Shown piece by piece: positions 9,306 through 20,266 of a stretch of DNA of 43,855 nucleotides (positions are counted from its first letter, which is position 1; every line of letters starts with the position of its first letter). The position numbers and the translations under genes are program-made. The notes under the pieces were generated by a model. That model ran no database searches. It was not told where the DNA came from and saw nothing but the letters and a program-made list of their open reading frames with translations. This DNA comes from a filamentous cyanobacterium CCP2 (GTDB lineage Bacteria > Cyanobacteriota > Cyanobacteriia > Elainellales > Elainellaceae): positions 1 through 43,855 of the forward strand of contig PVWD01000017.1 in NCBI GenBank assembly GCA_003003615.1, written 5' to 3'.

Positions 9306-10487
9306 TCAGGCAGGAAAGACACGAATCAACTCAGGCGGTAAGTGAATCGTTAAAGGGGCATTCACGCTGAGATCCAAATTTCGAGCTTCACCCGATGATA
9401 CCTCCACCGTCAACGGCTCACGGGCATTACCATCCGAGTTCAGCACCACTCGATAACCCGACCCCAAATACTCCATTTCATAAATTTCCGCCGCAATGAT
9501 ATTCGACAACGTTGAACTTGTCGCCCGATCGCCTGCCATCACCTGAATATCCTCTGGGCGAACCGCCACCAGCGCAGATTGGTTCACTTCTACATCATTG
9601 CTGGGCACGTTGAGCAAAATATTTCCACAGCGCACCTGCCCCGGAGCCACCACTTCACCCTTCAGGAAGTTCATCACCCCAATAAAATTAGCCACAAACG
9701 GCGTATTGGGATGTTGGTAAATTGCACTGGGCGTACCAATCTGAGCAATCACCCCTCGATCCATCACTACTACCCGATCGGCCATTGCCAATGCTTCGGC
9801 TTGGTCATGCGTCACCATAATCGTTGTGATGCCCAATCGCTTCTGCAACTGAGAAATTTCAGTCCGCAACTTGACCCGCACCTTCGCATCTAATGCAGAA
9901 AGGGGTTCATCTAGCAGCAGCAACCCCGGAGACAGAGCCAATGCCCTTGCCAAGGCCACCCGCTGCTGTTGTCCACCCGACATTTGCGCTGGATACTTGT
10001 TTTCCATGCCCTCCAAGCCAACCAGGTGCAACAATTCCCCCACTCTGGCTTGAATCGATCGCTTTGGCTGCTTTGTATTCTGCAACCCGTAGGCAATGTT
10101 TTGAGCGGCTGTCAGGTTGGGAAATAAGGCATAGGACTGAAACACAATGCCAAAGTCCCGTTTGGAGGCAGGCAACCGTGAAACATCCTGCCCAGCTTGA
10201 ATGATTCGCCCCTGGGTTTGCTGTTCCAGTCCAGCAATAATTCGCAGTAAGGTGGTTTTGCCGCACCCACTTGGCCCCAGCAAACAAACAAATTCACCTG
10301 GATAAACATTCAGATAAATCTCTCGCAGTGCCGCATCGGAGCCAAACATTTTATGCACATTTTCCACCTGCAAATACGGTTCGGTTTCCGTGGGGTGAAG
10401 GGGAGCCTGTGCCTGGGGTTGGGCTTGCGAAACGGGGGAATGAACGCTTTGGGAAGAAACGATCGTCGGTCGTTCAGGAGAATTCAT
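9306..10487 (-). CDS. phnT2: phosphonate-type ABC transporter ATP-binding protein
   Basis: A 393-residue ABC ATPase with all motifs intact: Walker A GPSGCGKTT (71-79), Q-loop VFQSYALFP, signature MSGGQQQRVALARAL (about 169-183), Walker B LLLLDEPLSALD (189-200) and switch His in VTHDQ. The C-terminal 120 residues form a TOBE-type regulatory domain (ALVAVRPEDIQVM and later), as in CUT1/iron/AEP importers. Residues 1 to 37 are a Pro/Gln-rich extension before the ATPase core, so a later start is possible, although no Met lies there before the core. It energises the fused permease gene 18 bp downstream. Specificity cannot be read from the ATPase; AEP/phosphonate is inferred from the cluster. Confidence 0.88.
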   Translation of the reverse strand: MNSPERPTIVSSQSVHSPVSQAQPQAQAPLHPTETEPYLQVENVHKMFGSDAALREIYLNVYPGEFVCLLGPSGCGKTTLLRIIAGLEQQTQGRIIQAGQDVSRLPASKRDFGIVFQSYALFPNLTAAQNIAYGLQNTKQPKRSIQARVGELLHLVGLEGMENKYPAQMSGGQQQRVALARALALSPGLLLLDEPLSALDAKVRVKLRTEISQLQKRLGITTIMVTHDQAEALAMADRVVVMDRGVIAQIGTPSAIYQHPNTPFVANFIGVMNFLKGEVVAPGQVRCGNILLNVPSNDVEVNQSALVAVRPEDIQVMAGDRATSSTLSNIIAAEIYEMEYLGSGYRVVLNSDGNAREPLTVEVSSGEARNLDLSVNAPLTIHLPPELIRVFPA

Positions 10488-10571
10488 AGGATTGGGGGAG
10501 GGGTTGAAGGGGGTAGCGTCATGAATGGAAGATGAACCACGCGGTGGATAGGTTGACTCAAACTTCTTGTG

Positions 10572-10592
10572 GGATGGGCATCTTGCCTGTTT
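10572..10592 (+). repeat. REP-like hairpin copy 1
   Basis: Arms GGATGGGCA and TGCCTGTTT flank a TCT loop; all nine positions pair if G-U pairs are allowed. It lies between the binding-protein and ATPase genes of the phosphonate operon and is the only copy that is antisense to its neighbours. Confidence 0.7.
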
Positions 10593-10622
10593 AGATACAG
10601 CAAGGCTCCACCCTCGAACGCT

Positions 10623-11762
10623 TTAGCTCTCCGGCTCAGACTTGGCATCGTACCGGCTTGTCCACTCTTCAAGGATTCGATCGCGGTTGGTGGCTGCCCA
10701 GTTTAGGTCATTGTCGATTAACTGGTTTTCTGGGTTGGCAGGAAAGCCATCGGGTGCCGGAACATTAGTCTTGACAGCAGTAATGGCAAAGTTTTCAGCG
10801 TATTTTTCTGAGACTTCGGTTGAAATTGCCCAATCTAAAAAGGTTTGTGCTGCCGGATTGATGTTTGCCTTCTTCACCAGCGCGTTGGCTTCCACATCCC
10901 AGCCAGATCCTTCAGTGGGAAACACCGGCTCGATCGGCTCACCATCGTTCTTTTGCTTCACGGCCCGGTAGTCAAAGGAAATGCCGATCGGATATTCACC
11001 TTGTCCAGCGACGCGGCAGGGCTTAGAGCCAGAGTGCATGTATTGAGCAATATTTTCGTGGAGAGCATCTAAATACTGCCAGCCTGCTTCCTCTCCCTTC
11101 AGTTGTAAGATGGCTGAAACCGACAGGAAACCCGTCCCAGAGGATGCCGGGTTCGACATCACAATTTGCCCTCTGTAGGCGGGATTTGTCAAATCGTCCC
11201 AAGATTTGGGAATGGGCAGCCCCAGCCGTTCGCTTTCCACCGTATTGACGCAAAATGCCGACGACCATACATCAATTCCAACCCAGTGAGGCGGGTTTGC
11301 AGCATCGCGGAATCGGGGGTTAACATTCTCTAACCCTTCTGGGGCATAGGGTTCCAGCAACCCCTGCTGATCGGCAACCAACAAGCTAGAGGCTGCCAAA
11401 CCCCACACCACATCTGCTTGAGGGTTGTCTTTTTCTGCTAAAAGTTTGGCTGTGACAATCCCAGTGGAGTCGCGCACAATGTTGACATCCATATCAGGAT
11501 TTTGCTCTCGCCAAGAGGCTAAATAGTCTTGAATCTGGTCATCTTCAAGAGCCGTATATACCGTAATGCTGGATGCTCCACCCGCAGGAGTTGTACTGCT
11601 GCTTTCCACAGCCGCCGGATCAGCAATGCAAGATGCCACACTGAGCGATAAAACGATCGCAGATAAAAATAAAACTAATAACTTAAGGGGTTTTCTACCC
11701 ATCCCTGGACGGGCGATCGACATGAGCCGCTTTGCCCAAGCCACCAATAAACGAACTACCAT
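10623..11762 (-). CDS. phnS2: phosphonate-type ABC transporter substrate-binding lipoprotein
   Basis: The 379-residue protein starts with a basic region and a hydrophobic signal ([20 protein letters not shown]) whose V-A-S-C at residues 42-45 is a lipobox, so it should be tethered in the periplasm by Cys45. The mature part is a family 1 extracellular solute-binding protein (SBP_bac type): [56 protein letters not shown]. This is the fold used both for iron(III) and for 2-aminoethylphosphonate (TIGR03261). The canonical iron-binding Tyr pair is not evident in the C-terminal part, which favours a non-iron ligand; this is an inference. It is the first gene of the five-gene operon. Met14 or Met21 are alternative starts that would give a more usual signal length. 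Confidence 0.85.
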   Translation of the reverse strand: MVVRLLVAWAKRLMSIARPGMGRKPLKLLVLFLSAIVLSLSVASCIADPAAVESSSTTPAGGASSITVYTALEDDQIQDYLASWREQNPDMDVNIVRDSTGIVTAKLLAEKDNPQADVVWGLAASSLLVADQQGLLEPYAPEGLENVNPRFRDAANPPHWVGIDVWSSAFCVNTVESERLGLPIPKSWDDLTNPAYRGQIVMSNPASSGTGFLSVSAILQLKGEEAGWQYLDALHENIAQYMHSGSKPCRVAGQGEYPIGISFDYRAVKQKNDGEPIEPVFPTEGSGWDVEANALVKKANINPAAQTFLDWAISTEVSEKYAENFAITAVKTNVPAPDGFPANPENQLIDNDLNWAATNRDRILEEWTSRYDAKSEPES

Positions 11763-12221
11763 ATCTTTTTGCCTAAACCTTAAAATTCACGCAGATTTTA
11801 CGAGGCAAGAGCTATGGGTAGAATAACGGGAGATTAAACCTGATTTAAGAGCCAAATGTTTGCCCAAACAAATGCTTCTAAATTCAGGAAAAGTAGAAAA
11901 ATAAGAGCTTCACTTAAACCCTACACCTGTTTTCCCAGAATGGTTTCCCTGTTTCTCATGAAACAAAAACAAATAAATTGTTAAATTTTCAAGCTATAAA
12001 TTGAATTTGTAAACGCAGCTTCGTATTAACTTTTATTAATTCGGTTTTGAACTGAGCCTTTTTGCTGGAAGATCTCAGATTTACGGTTAAAAGAGCGGTT
12101 AAAAGAGATGAATTCGGAGGCTGAAAAATCTTGCTAAATTGTAGCTTTGCAAATAAAAATTAGCTCACCAAGCAGTGCTTTTCTATCAAGCAACACCTTT
12201 CATCCAACAATATCTTTCCGC
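11763..12221. other. divergent intergenic region between the phosphonate operon and YdeI gene
   Basis: This 459-bp AT-rich stretch must hold the promoter of the phosphonate operon (minus strand) and of the YdeI-type gene (plus strand). Octamers partly like the cyanobacterial Pho-box half-site are present (ATTAAACC at 11833 and TTTAAGAG at 11844, 11 bp apart; CTTAAACC at 11913), but none is a convincing full box. No RNA gene or coding frame was seen. Confidence 0.4.
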
Positions 12222-12803
12222 ATGACCCAGTTACCTGCTAATTCCACTCATCCCAAAACTCGCGCAGAATGGCGCACTTGGTTAGAGCAAAATCACATGC
12301 AAACCCAGGGCGTATGGCTAATCCGCTACAAGAAAGGAACAGGGAAACCTTGGTTTGACGATAACGATGCGGTGGAAGAGGCTTTGTGCTTTGGCTGGAT
12401 TGATAGCAAGCCCAATAAGCTGGATGAGGAACGATCGATGGTGTGGTTTGCCCCCCGGAAGCCCCGCACAGGTTGGTCAAAATTAAACAAAGAGCGGGTT
12501 GAGCGGTTGCTTGCACAAGGACTGATGATGCCAGCCGGATTGGTAAAAATTGAAGCAGCCAAACAGGACGGTTCCTGGAATGCTCTGGATGCGATCGAGG
12601 CTCTGGAAATTCCACCTGATTTGGAAACTGCATTGAATGAATACGCAGCAGCAAAGCAAAACTTTGAGGCTTTTCCGCGATCGGTAAAGCGTGGCATCCT
12701 GGAGTGGATTGCTTCTGCCAAAAAGCCAGAAACACGGGCAAAGCGCATTCAGGAAACCGCACGATTAGCGGATCAAAATTTGCGGGCAAATCAGTGGCGT
12801 TAG
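12222..12803 (+). CDS. YdeI/OmdD-associated (OmdA) family protein
   Basis: From the ATG at 12222 the product is 193 residues. It shows the hallmarks of the YdeI/OmdA family: RAEWRTWLEQNH, GVWLIRYKKGTGKPW, DAVEEALCFGWIDSKPNKLDEERSMVWFAPRKPRTGWSKLNKERVERL, followed by the C-terminal PRSVKRGILEWIASAKKPETRAKRI segment. The family is linked to bacteriocin or stress protection in some bacteria, but its reaction is unknown. An upstream in-frame start at 12147 would add 25 residues with no family similarity that I recognise, so the later start is preferred. The next gene starts 24 bp downstream on the same strand. Confidence 0.85.
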   Translation: MTQLPANSTHPKTRAEWRTWLEQNHMQTQGVWLIRYKKGTGKPWFDDNDAVEEALCFGWIDSKPNKLDEERSMVWFAPRKPRTGWSKLNKERVERLLAQGLMMPAGLVKIEAAKQDGSWNALDAIEALEIPPDLETALNEYAAAKQNFEAFPRSVKRGILEWIASAKKPETRAKRIQETARLADQNLRANQWR

Positions 12804-12827
12804 CAAATCAGCGGTAATCGAATTGAT

Positions 12828-13661
12828 GTGAAAACAGACAGTATTTTTTATCGCCTATTTCAAACGGCACCAGGAATTTTGTTAGAACTGGCAGGACGAT
12901 CGGCAACTCACGCCGAAGCCTATCAGTTTCGCTCAGTTGAGATTAAGCAGACCGCTTTTCGGATTGATGGAATACTGCTGCCGATCGATCCCTCATTGCT
13001 GCAACCTGTCTACTTTTGCGAAGTTCAGTTTCAGAGGGATACCCAGCTTTACCATCGCTTCTTTGCTGAGATATTTCTGTACCTATCTCAGCATTCTGAT
13101 ACTCATGATTGGCAGGGGGTTGTGATTTATCCCGATCGTAGCCTGGAACCACAAGAATCAAAGCTGTTTCAGGAGTTATTAAATAGTGCCAAGGTGCAGC
13201 GAATTTATCTGAATGAACTGGGGGAAATGACTGGGTTGCCCCTGGGTATTGGGATTGTTCAACTGATTATTGCACCGGAAGCCACCGCCGCCGAACAAGC
13301 CAGACAACTCATTGCCCGATCGCAACAGGAGGGAGTTGCAGGTGTTTCCAGCCAAGACCTGATTGAGTTGATTGAAACTATCATTGTGTATAAGTTCACC
13401 CATCTGAGCCGAGAAGAGGTTGAAGCGATGTTAGGACTGAGTGATTTAAAGCAAACCAGACTTTACCAAGAGGCTCTTCAGGAGGGTCGCCAGGAGGCTC
13501 AGAGAGAGATGATTGAAAGTCTGCTAAGAGCAAGGTTTGGGGAACTAGATGAGGCGTTAACTGCAATCGTTGAACCTCTACTACAATTGCCTCCGGGTGA
13601 GTTGCCCCCTCTGCTGCTAAAACGATCGAGGGATGAACTGATTGCCCAATTCACCCCCTGA
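12828..13661 (+). CDS. Rpn/DUF2887-type nuclease-transposase family protein
   Basis: The 277-residue protein begins with GTG and opens with MKTDSIFYRLFQTAPGILLELAG, typical of the DUF2887 branch of the Rpn (YhgA-like) family. The nuclease core is visible as IDGILLP...VYFCEVQFQRD, where the E-V-Q replaces the E-x-K of PD-(D/E)XK enzymes, as usual in the group. The C-terminal part has SREEVEAMLGLSDLKQTRLYQEALQEGRQEAQ, a coiled-coil, and a proline-rich end. Rpn proteins promote RecA-independent recombination or act in phage defence in some bacteria; in cyanobacteria they are numerous and largely untested. It lies 24 bp after the YdeI gene and converges on gyrB. Confidence 0.85.
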   Translation: MKTDSIFYRLFQTAPGILLELAGRSATHAEAYQFRSVEIKQTAFRIDGILLPIDPSLLQPVYFCEVQFQRDTQLYHRFFAEIFLYLSQHSDTHDWQGVVIYPDRSLEPQESKLFQELLNSAKVQRIYLNELGEMTGLPLGIGIVQLIIAPEATAAEQARQLIARSQQEGVAGVSSQDLIELIETIIVYKFTHLSREEVEAMLGLSDLKQTRLYQEALQEGRQEAQREMIESLLRARFGELDEALTAIVEPLLQLPPGELPPLLLKRSRDELIAQFTP

Positions 13662-13698
13662 TACCAATTGCTTTTCTTCCGGGATAGATTAACTGTCC

Positions 13699-15639
<1,941 letters not shown>

Positions 15640-15840
15640 TTACGGAATACTCCTATATCTGTTTTGAAGCCGTCTCAAACTTCGGAATAGCAAATCATGT
15701 CAAAATTATAGCACAAAAGGGTTCAGGAGGGTTTTAAGGCAGTTTGAGACGAGATTCACAGCGGGGATGGATCAAGACGAAATGTTACCATTCTCTGATA
15801 TCAACAAGCTCTCATCAATCCAATAGACTCAATTTTTGAG

Positions 15841-16938
15841 GTGAATCAGAATAATACATTTGTACCAAATTCTACTGTTCCTATTCTAATTGTTATTTGT
15901 GGTGCAACGGCAACTGGAAAATCTGGTTTGGCGATCGTTCTTGCCCAAAAGCTCCAAAGCGTCATTCTCAGTGCCGATTCACGTCAGGTCTATCGCGAAT
16001 TTAATATTGGCACAGCTAAGCCAACATGGAGCGATCGACAACAAATTCCCCACTATTTAATTGACATTTGCGATCCAACCGAAACCCTCACCTTGGCTGA
16101 TTACCAGCAGCAAGCGCAGGAGTTGATTGAACAGATTATGGGGAGTCGGGAATGGGGAGTCGGGAGTCGGGCAGAACCGCAGAGAACAGGAGGCGTAGAT
16201 TGGACTGAAACTGCTCAATCTCCAGACTGGGCTATCTCCTACCCTTCCCCCATTCCTTGTACGGACGAGAAATTTCACGCCTCTACCCCACTCCCCCTCC
16301 TCGTCGGCGGCACCGGACTTTACATTAAATCGATCGTCCGAGGGTTACGCATCCCTAGAGTGGCTCCTCAGCCAGAACTGCGATCGCAATTGCAGGGAAT
16401 GGGACAGTCTTACTGTTATGCTCTGTTGCAGCAAGTTGATGCGGCGGCAGTTCAGAAAATTCATCCGAATGATCAGGTGCGAACGTTGCGGGCATTAGAG
16501 GTGTTTTACGTGACGGGTCGGCCCATTTCGCAGCAGCAGGGAGAATGTCCGCCGAAGTATCCAATTCTTCAGATTGGGCTAGATGGTTCACCTGATGCCC
16601 TAGCGCAACGAATCAAGAAACGAACCGCCCAAATGATTGCTGACGGTTTTGTGGAAGAGGTAGAGCAGCTTTGCCAGAAATATGGAGCAGATCTGCCGTT
16701 GCTGAATACGTTGGGCTATCAGGAAATCAAACACTTTTTGGCTGGGAAAGTTTCCCTTCCTGAAGCAGAAGCCTCGATCGTTTTGCACACGCGCCAGTTT
16801 GCTAAACAGCAGCGCACCTGGTTTCGGGCTGATCCAACGATCGAATGGTTTGATGCGGATGCCCCCGATTTGGTTGAGCAGGTCTGGAACCGTATTCAAG
16901 CGGTGGTAGAAGTAGAAAGGGCTAGAAACAGGGGATAG
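15841..16938 (+). CDS. miaA: tRNA dimethylallyltransferase with an internal insertion
   Basis: MiaA transfers a dimethylallyl group to A37 of tRNAs that read UNN codons. The start is GTG. The P-loop is GATATGKSGLA (21-31), followed by SADSRQVYREFNIGTAKPT and DICDP; LVGGTGLYIKSI (154-165) and NTLGYQEI near the end are also diagnostic. The protein is 365 residues, against about 300 for the family, because roughly residues 100 to 149, between the QELIEQI helix and the LPLLVGGTG strand, are extra. The extra part is encoded by a G-rich heptamer tract and a C-rich tract, i.e. repeat DNA (see the repeat entry at 16140). The frame is kept and catalytic motifs are intact, so the enzyme may still work. 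Confidence 0.93.
   Translation: MNQNNTFVPNSTVPILIVICGATATGKSGLAIVLAQKLQSVILSADSRQVYREFNIGTAKPTWSDRQQIPHYLIDICDPTETLTLADYQQQAQELIEQIMGSREWGVGSRAEPQRTGGVDWTETAQSPDWAISYPSPIPCTDEKFHASTPLPLLVGGTGLYIKSIVRGLRIPRVAPQPELRSQLQGMGQSYCYALLQQVDAAAVQKIHPNDQVRTLRALEVFYVTGRPISQQQGECPPKYPILQIGLDGSPDALAQRIKKRTAQMIADGFVEEVEQLCQKYGADLPLLNTLGYQEIKHFLAGKVSLPEAEASIVLHTRQFAKQQRTWFRADPTIEWFDADAPDLVEQVWNRIQAVVEVERARNRG
16140..16302. repeat. heptamer-flanked repeat insertion inside miaA
   Basis: From 16140, units of seven bases run GGGGAGT, CGGGAAT, GGGGAGT, CGGGAGT. At the other end (about 16247-16302) there are C-rich units such as CCCCATT and CCCCACT and an imperfect palindrome centred on GAAATTTC at 16269-16276. 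The same paired G-rich/C-rich heptamer layout occurs in the intergenic region at 32428-32684, which supports a repeat-derived insertion. Confidence 0.65.
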
Positions 16939-17053
16939 TGTTGCTTCGATGCATTGCTGTACCAATCGCTATACTCAAAACAACTGCTCTTGAAGCAATC
17001 TATGCTTAAAGACTCCCACCTTTAGAGACTCCCACCCACTTTCAATCTCATCT

Positions 17054-18286
17054 ATGGAACTGATTTGGTGGATTCAGACGTTCTTCCCGCCTGTTTTAGT
17101 TGCTGGGATTTGTCCGCTCATTATCACTGGCTGTTTGCTGCTGGCATTCGGCGAGTGGCTCTATCCCCAGTGGCGATCGGCTGGGATAATCTATCTGCTT
17201 TCTGTATTTTCGGTTCCTTGGATCAGTCAAGTGTCCAGGTTGGATTTGCGGGAGTCGGCGATCGTGGGTGGTATTTTGGTTCCGGCAGCCTGCGGTTTTT
17301 TGCTGGTGATGAATGGCAGTATGCGGACGTTGAATGCGCCCCGTCGTAACCCAAGCCCTTCCCAGCCAAGCAAATTACTCCACTTTTACCATCTGCATTC
17401 CCAGCATTCCCTGTTTGCTCGAATGATGAAGCCTGCTCAGGCGTTGGTTGGAGGAGCTGTCGGCGGCATTTTAGGAATGGTGTTCGGGTTGCTGTTTAGC
17501 CTGTTGGTTTTGGCCTTGCTTTCCTTGCTAGCCCTGTTGCCCATTCATTATTCAACCGGGAATATCAACGATCATTTCATTACGGCGGTACTGGATGCAG
17601 GCATTTACACCTTTGCCAGTTTGGGCTTTGTGTTGGGTGTGGCGATCGGGTTACGGCTCTTAAACTTACAGAGATTGCATCAGCGAGTGATGATTAGTGC
17701 AGTGATTTGTAGTGCGCTGATGATGCGAACCGTGCGGAACATTTTCCAGATTCCGTATTTGTCTCGACGGAGCATGTTTCAAGTCGCTGAACGCCATCAC
17801 ACATTAATGCTGCGTTGCCGAACGTATCGATCGTCGGATTGGGTATGGATGGGTTTTAATAGCTTATACGATGCCTTTGCGCTGTTGGTGTTGGGAATTG
17901 CCCTCGTGCGGGGAACGTGGACAACGTTAGGCTTGGGGGTTGGAGTCATTGTAGTGATTGGCATTCTGTGGACTTGGTATAGCCTGACGCGATTATTAAA
18001 CTACACAACGATCGCCCTGAGTTTGACGACGCTAAGCCGTTGGGATGCACCATTATTTTCCCCCAAATTTCCTATCCAATTACCACTGCAACAGATTGCA
18101 ACCATCACAGCTAATGTCGCTGTTCAGCCCAAGTTCAAAACTCCTTTTGGTTCGCCAGAATACCAGGTTTGTGTGGTGATGATGAATGGTAAACGTATTC
18201 CTTTACTGCGGCATTTGGAACAGTGGGAAGAGGCAATCTTTGTGGAAGAAACGATCGAAAAATTTTTGTCAAACTACATTCGGTAA
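17054..18286 (+). CDS. polytopic membrane protein, function unknown
   Basis: I do not recognise this 410-residue protein. It has about seven hydrophobic segments: near residues 10-35, 42-60, 68-85, a pair around 130-170 with GGAVGGILGMVFGLLFSLLVLALLSLLALLP, another at 180-205, and a pair at 270-315. A soluble C-terminal part of about 90 residues (PLQQIATITANVAVQPKFKTPFGSPEYQVCVVMMNGKRIPLL) looks like a small beta-rich, PH-like domain that follows a membrane region in some bacterial proteins. It stands alone 115 bp after miaA and converges with the mechanosensitive-channel gene. The coding call is firm because of the consistent membrane pattern; the role is unknown. Confidence 0.75.
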   Translation: MELIWWIQTFFPPVLVAGICPLIITGCLLLAFGEWLYPQWRSAGIIYLLSVFSVPWISQVSRLDLRESAIVGGILVPAACGFLLVMNGSMRTLNAPRRNPSPSQPSKLLHFYHLHSQHSLFARMMKPAQALVGGAVGGILGMVFGLLFSLLVLALLSLLALLPIHYSTGNINDHFITAVLDAGIYTFASLGFVLGVAIGLRLLNLQRLHQRVMISAVICSALMMRTVRNIFQIPYLSRRSMFQVAERHHTLMLRCRTYRSSDWVWMGFNSLYDAFALLVLGIALVRGTWTTLGLGVGVIVVIGILWTWYSLTRLLNYTTIALSLTTLSRWDAPLFSPKFPIQLPLQQIATITANVAVQPKFKTPFGSPEYQVCVVMMNGKRIPLLRHLEQWEEAIFVEETIEKFLSNYIR

Positions 18287-18571
18287 AAAGACTCACCTTA
18301 GCAGATAGATTTGTTCTGCCGTTGAATCTGCAAGGGATGAATCAGGGAAAGAAATGGGATAAGGGAGAACAGTAAGCAGAGTAACCTAGCTTTTACTGTA
18401 TGGATCACAAACACTGCGATCGACGATTGCAGTACAGGGCAAATTTACACGTTCAGTCCTTAAAATTGCAGCCTGAAAGAGATATCAGATTTTCTCCCTT
18501 ACCCGCACCATGCTCATCGGCATTGAATACCGAACGAAACCTTCACCAAGAATCACTTCACTCAATCAGAT

Positions 18572-20266
18572 CTAGCGTTCCCGCTTAAAGGAAGATAACC
18601 AGTCTCGGAGTTCTTCAGCAGCAATATCGCGTCCTCCCAAGCCAAACGCCAAAGCGATCGCCACTGCAATTGCTCCAACCAACAAGCCAAATGCCAAGTT
18701 GACAATATTGCTGGCAATTCCCATTTGTTGCAGGGCCATTGCGGCAACCAAAGCGATGATGGCAATCCGAGCAGTTTGTCCTAAAATTCGAGCCTGACGA
18801 TTTCCAGAATTTGCAATCAAGCTGTAGGCCAGGTTTGCTAGATATAAACCAATGCCAAACACAATCAAACCACTCAAAACTTGAGCGGATACTGCCAAAA
18901 TGCCATTCACGATCGCAGTAAGGACGGCAAATCCCAGGACTTCTGTTGCAGCAACAGCACCCAGCAAAATGATGCCAACCAGCACAATAATTCCAGCAAT
19001 TTCTGATGGAGTTCGTCGGGCGGGAGTGGGCGGTTGAACGACCGTTTGAGGGCCGCTAACAGGAGGAATATCGCTGGGAGTGGTGGGTGGTGGTGTCGTG
19101 GGTGGCGGTGCCGTGGGATAGGTCGTGGGTTGGGCAAAGCCTAGCCAATTGAAGATATTGTTAAACCCAACGCTGGTCAAAATGTTGGCAACTAAATCTG
19201 CCACAAATCGCCCAATGACGTAGAACAATACCAGAATGAGGGCGGCGGTAAAGATTCGAGGCAATGCCAGCAGGATGTCTTGCAACATCGAGGTGGCTGG
19301 GGCAGAAATCGCTTCAATTTGGAGTGCGTTTAATGCCGCGATCGCCGTTGGAATCAAAATCAGTACATAAACGATCGTGCCAATTAGGGCTGAAAGCGAC
19401 AGTCCGCCAGTTGCCTGGGTTAAACCAACCCGAACTCCAAGCTGATTCGTTCCCATTGCTGCCAGCAGATTGGTGACAATGCCTCGCACAATCCGTGCAA
19501 TTAACCAACCCACTGCCCCAATCACGATCGCATAAATGATGTTGGGCAAGAAAGTCAGGATGTCATTCAGCAGGTTTTGCACAGGCAGCAAAGGCCCACC
19601 CAGAGCTAACACATCCAAAATAATGGGTAGGAAAAACAGGAAAATGAACCAGTAGATTACATTTCCTAGGGCTTCACTCAGCAAAAACGGGCTGCGCTCT
19701 CCGGTTTGGGCGGCCAAACGATCGTCCAAGTTAAATCGGGAAAGCCCGCGAGTCAGGATGAGCTTAGCCACGGTTGCCAACGCCCAGGCCAATAGCAGCA
19801 ACAGTGCCGCCGCACCTAAACGAGGCAAATAGCTGAAAATTTGCTGCAAAAAGCTGTTCAGCGGAGCCGAAACCGTTTGTAGATTCAGCGCGTTTAAAAA
19901 CGCCACAATCACAAACGCCATGATGATCCAGAAGACAGTCGCTGAAATCCACTTTTCAACGGGCCAGCTTTGAGCCTCTTCCGGTTGACCCGTGACCCAA
20001 CCCGCCAAGCGGCGATCGACGTTCGTCTTATTCAACAACCCTCTGACAACAGATGCCACGATCGCAGCAATCAACCAACCAACAATCAAAACGGCAAGTG
20101 CCCCCAGCAAACTGGGAAGAAACGCACCGACTTGATCAAAATATGGAGCAATGCCCGTTGTTCCAGTATCTGTTTGCACAGGTTGGGGGCTAGCCTGAGC
20201 CAACCAATAGAAACCACCTATCCCTCCTGATTGCAGGACAGATGCAACACACCAAGTTTCATTCAT
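18572..20266 (-). CDS. mechanosensitive ion channel family protein (TM_helix repeats)
   Basis: The 564-residue membrane protein contains several copies of the conserved transmembrane unit Pfam05552 (TM_helix) seen in cyanobacterial MscS-related proteins: LLGALAVLIVGWLIAAIV, AAALLLLLAWALATVAKLIL, IIYAIVIGAVGWLIARIVRGI and IFTAALILVLFYVIGRFVADLV, each followed by an amphipathic helix with a Gly and a basic residue. A Pro/Thr-rich linker (about 385-415) separates these from a last membrane pair ending GLGGRDIAAEELRDWLSSF. No classical MscS beta-domain follows, so gating or ion conduction is not assured. It lies alone, convergent with the unknown membrane protein and divergent from glgB. Confidence 0.82.
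   Translation of the reverse strand: MNETWCVASVLQSGGIGGFYWLAQASPQPVQTDTGTTGIAPYFDQVGAFLPSLLGALAVLIVGWLIAAIVASVVRGLLNKTNVDRRLAGWVTGQPEEAQSWPVEKWISATVFWIIMAFVIVAFLNALNLQTVSAPLNSFLQQIFSYLPRLGAAALLLLLAWALATVAKLILTRGLSRFNLDDRLAAQTGERSPFLLSEALGNVIYWFIFLFFLPIILDVLALGGPLLPVQNLLNDILTFLPNIIYAIVIGAVGWLIARIVRGIVTNLLAAMGTNQLGVRVGLTQATGGLSLSALIGTIVYVLILIPTAIAALNALQIEAISAPATSMLQDILLALPRIFTAALILVLFYVIGRFVADLVANILTSVGFNNIFNWLGFAQPTTYPTAPPPTTPPPTTPSDIPPVSGPQTVVQPPTPARRTPSEIAGIIVLVGIILLGAVAATEVLGFAVLTAIVNGILAVSAQVLSGLIVFGIGLYLANLAYSLIANSGNRQARILGQTARIAIIALVAAMALQQMGIASNIVNLAFGLLVGAIAVAIALAFGLGGRDIAAEELRDWLSSFKRER

Noticed and set aside
10623-11762. Iron(III) importer reading of the ABC genes
   Set aside because: The fold is shared, but the two downstream genes are the phosphonatase-like hydrolase and its usual FAD partner in one tight set, so phosphonate is preferred; iron remains a weaker alternative.
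12238-12789. Open frame of 183 codons on the minus strand
   Set aside because: It is opposite the YdeI/OmdA gene, which has clear family motifs.
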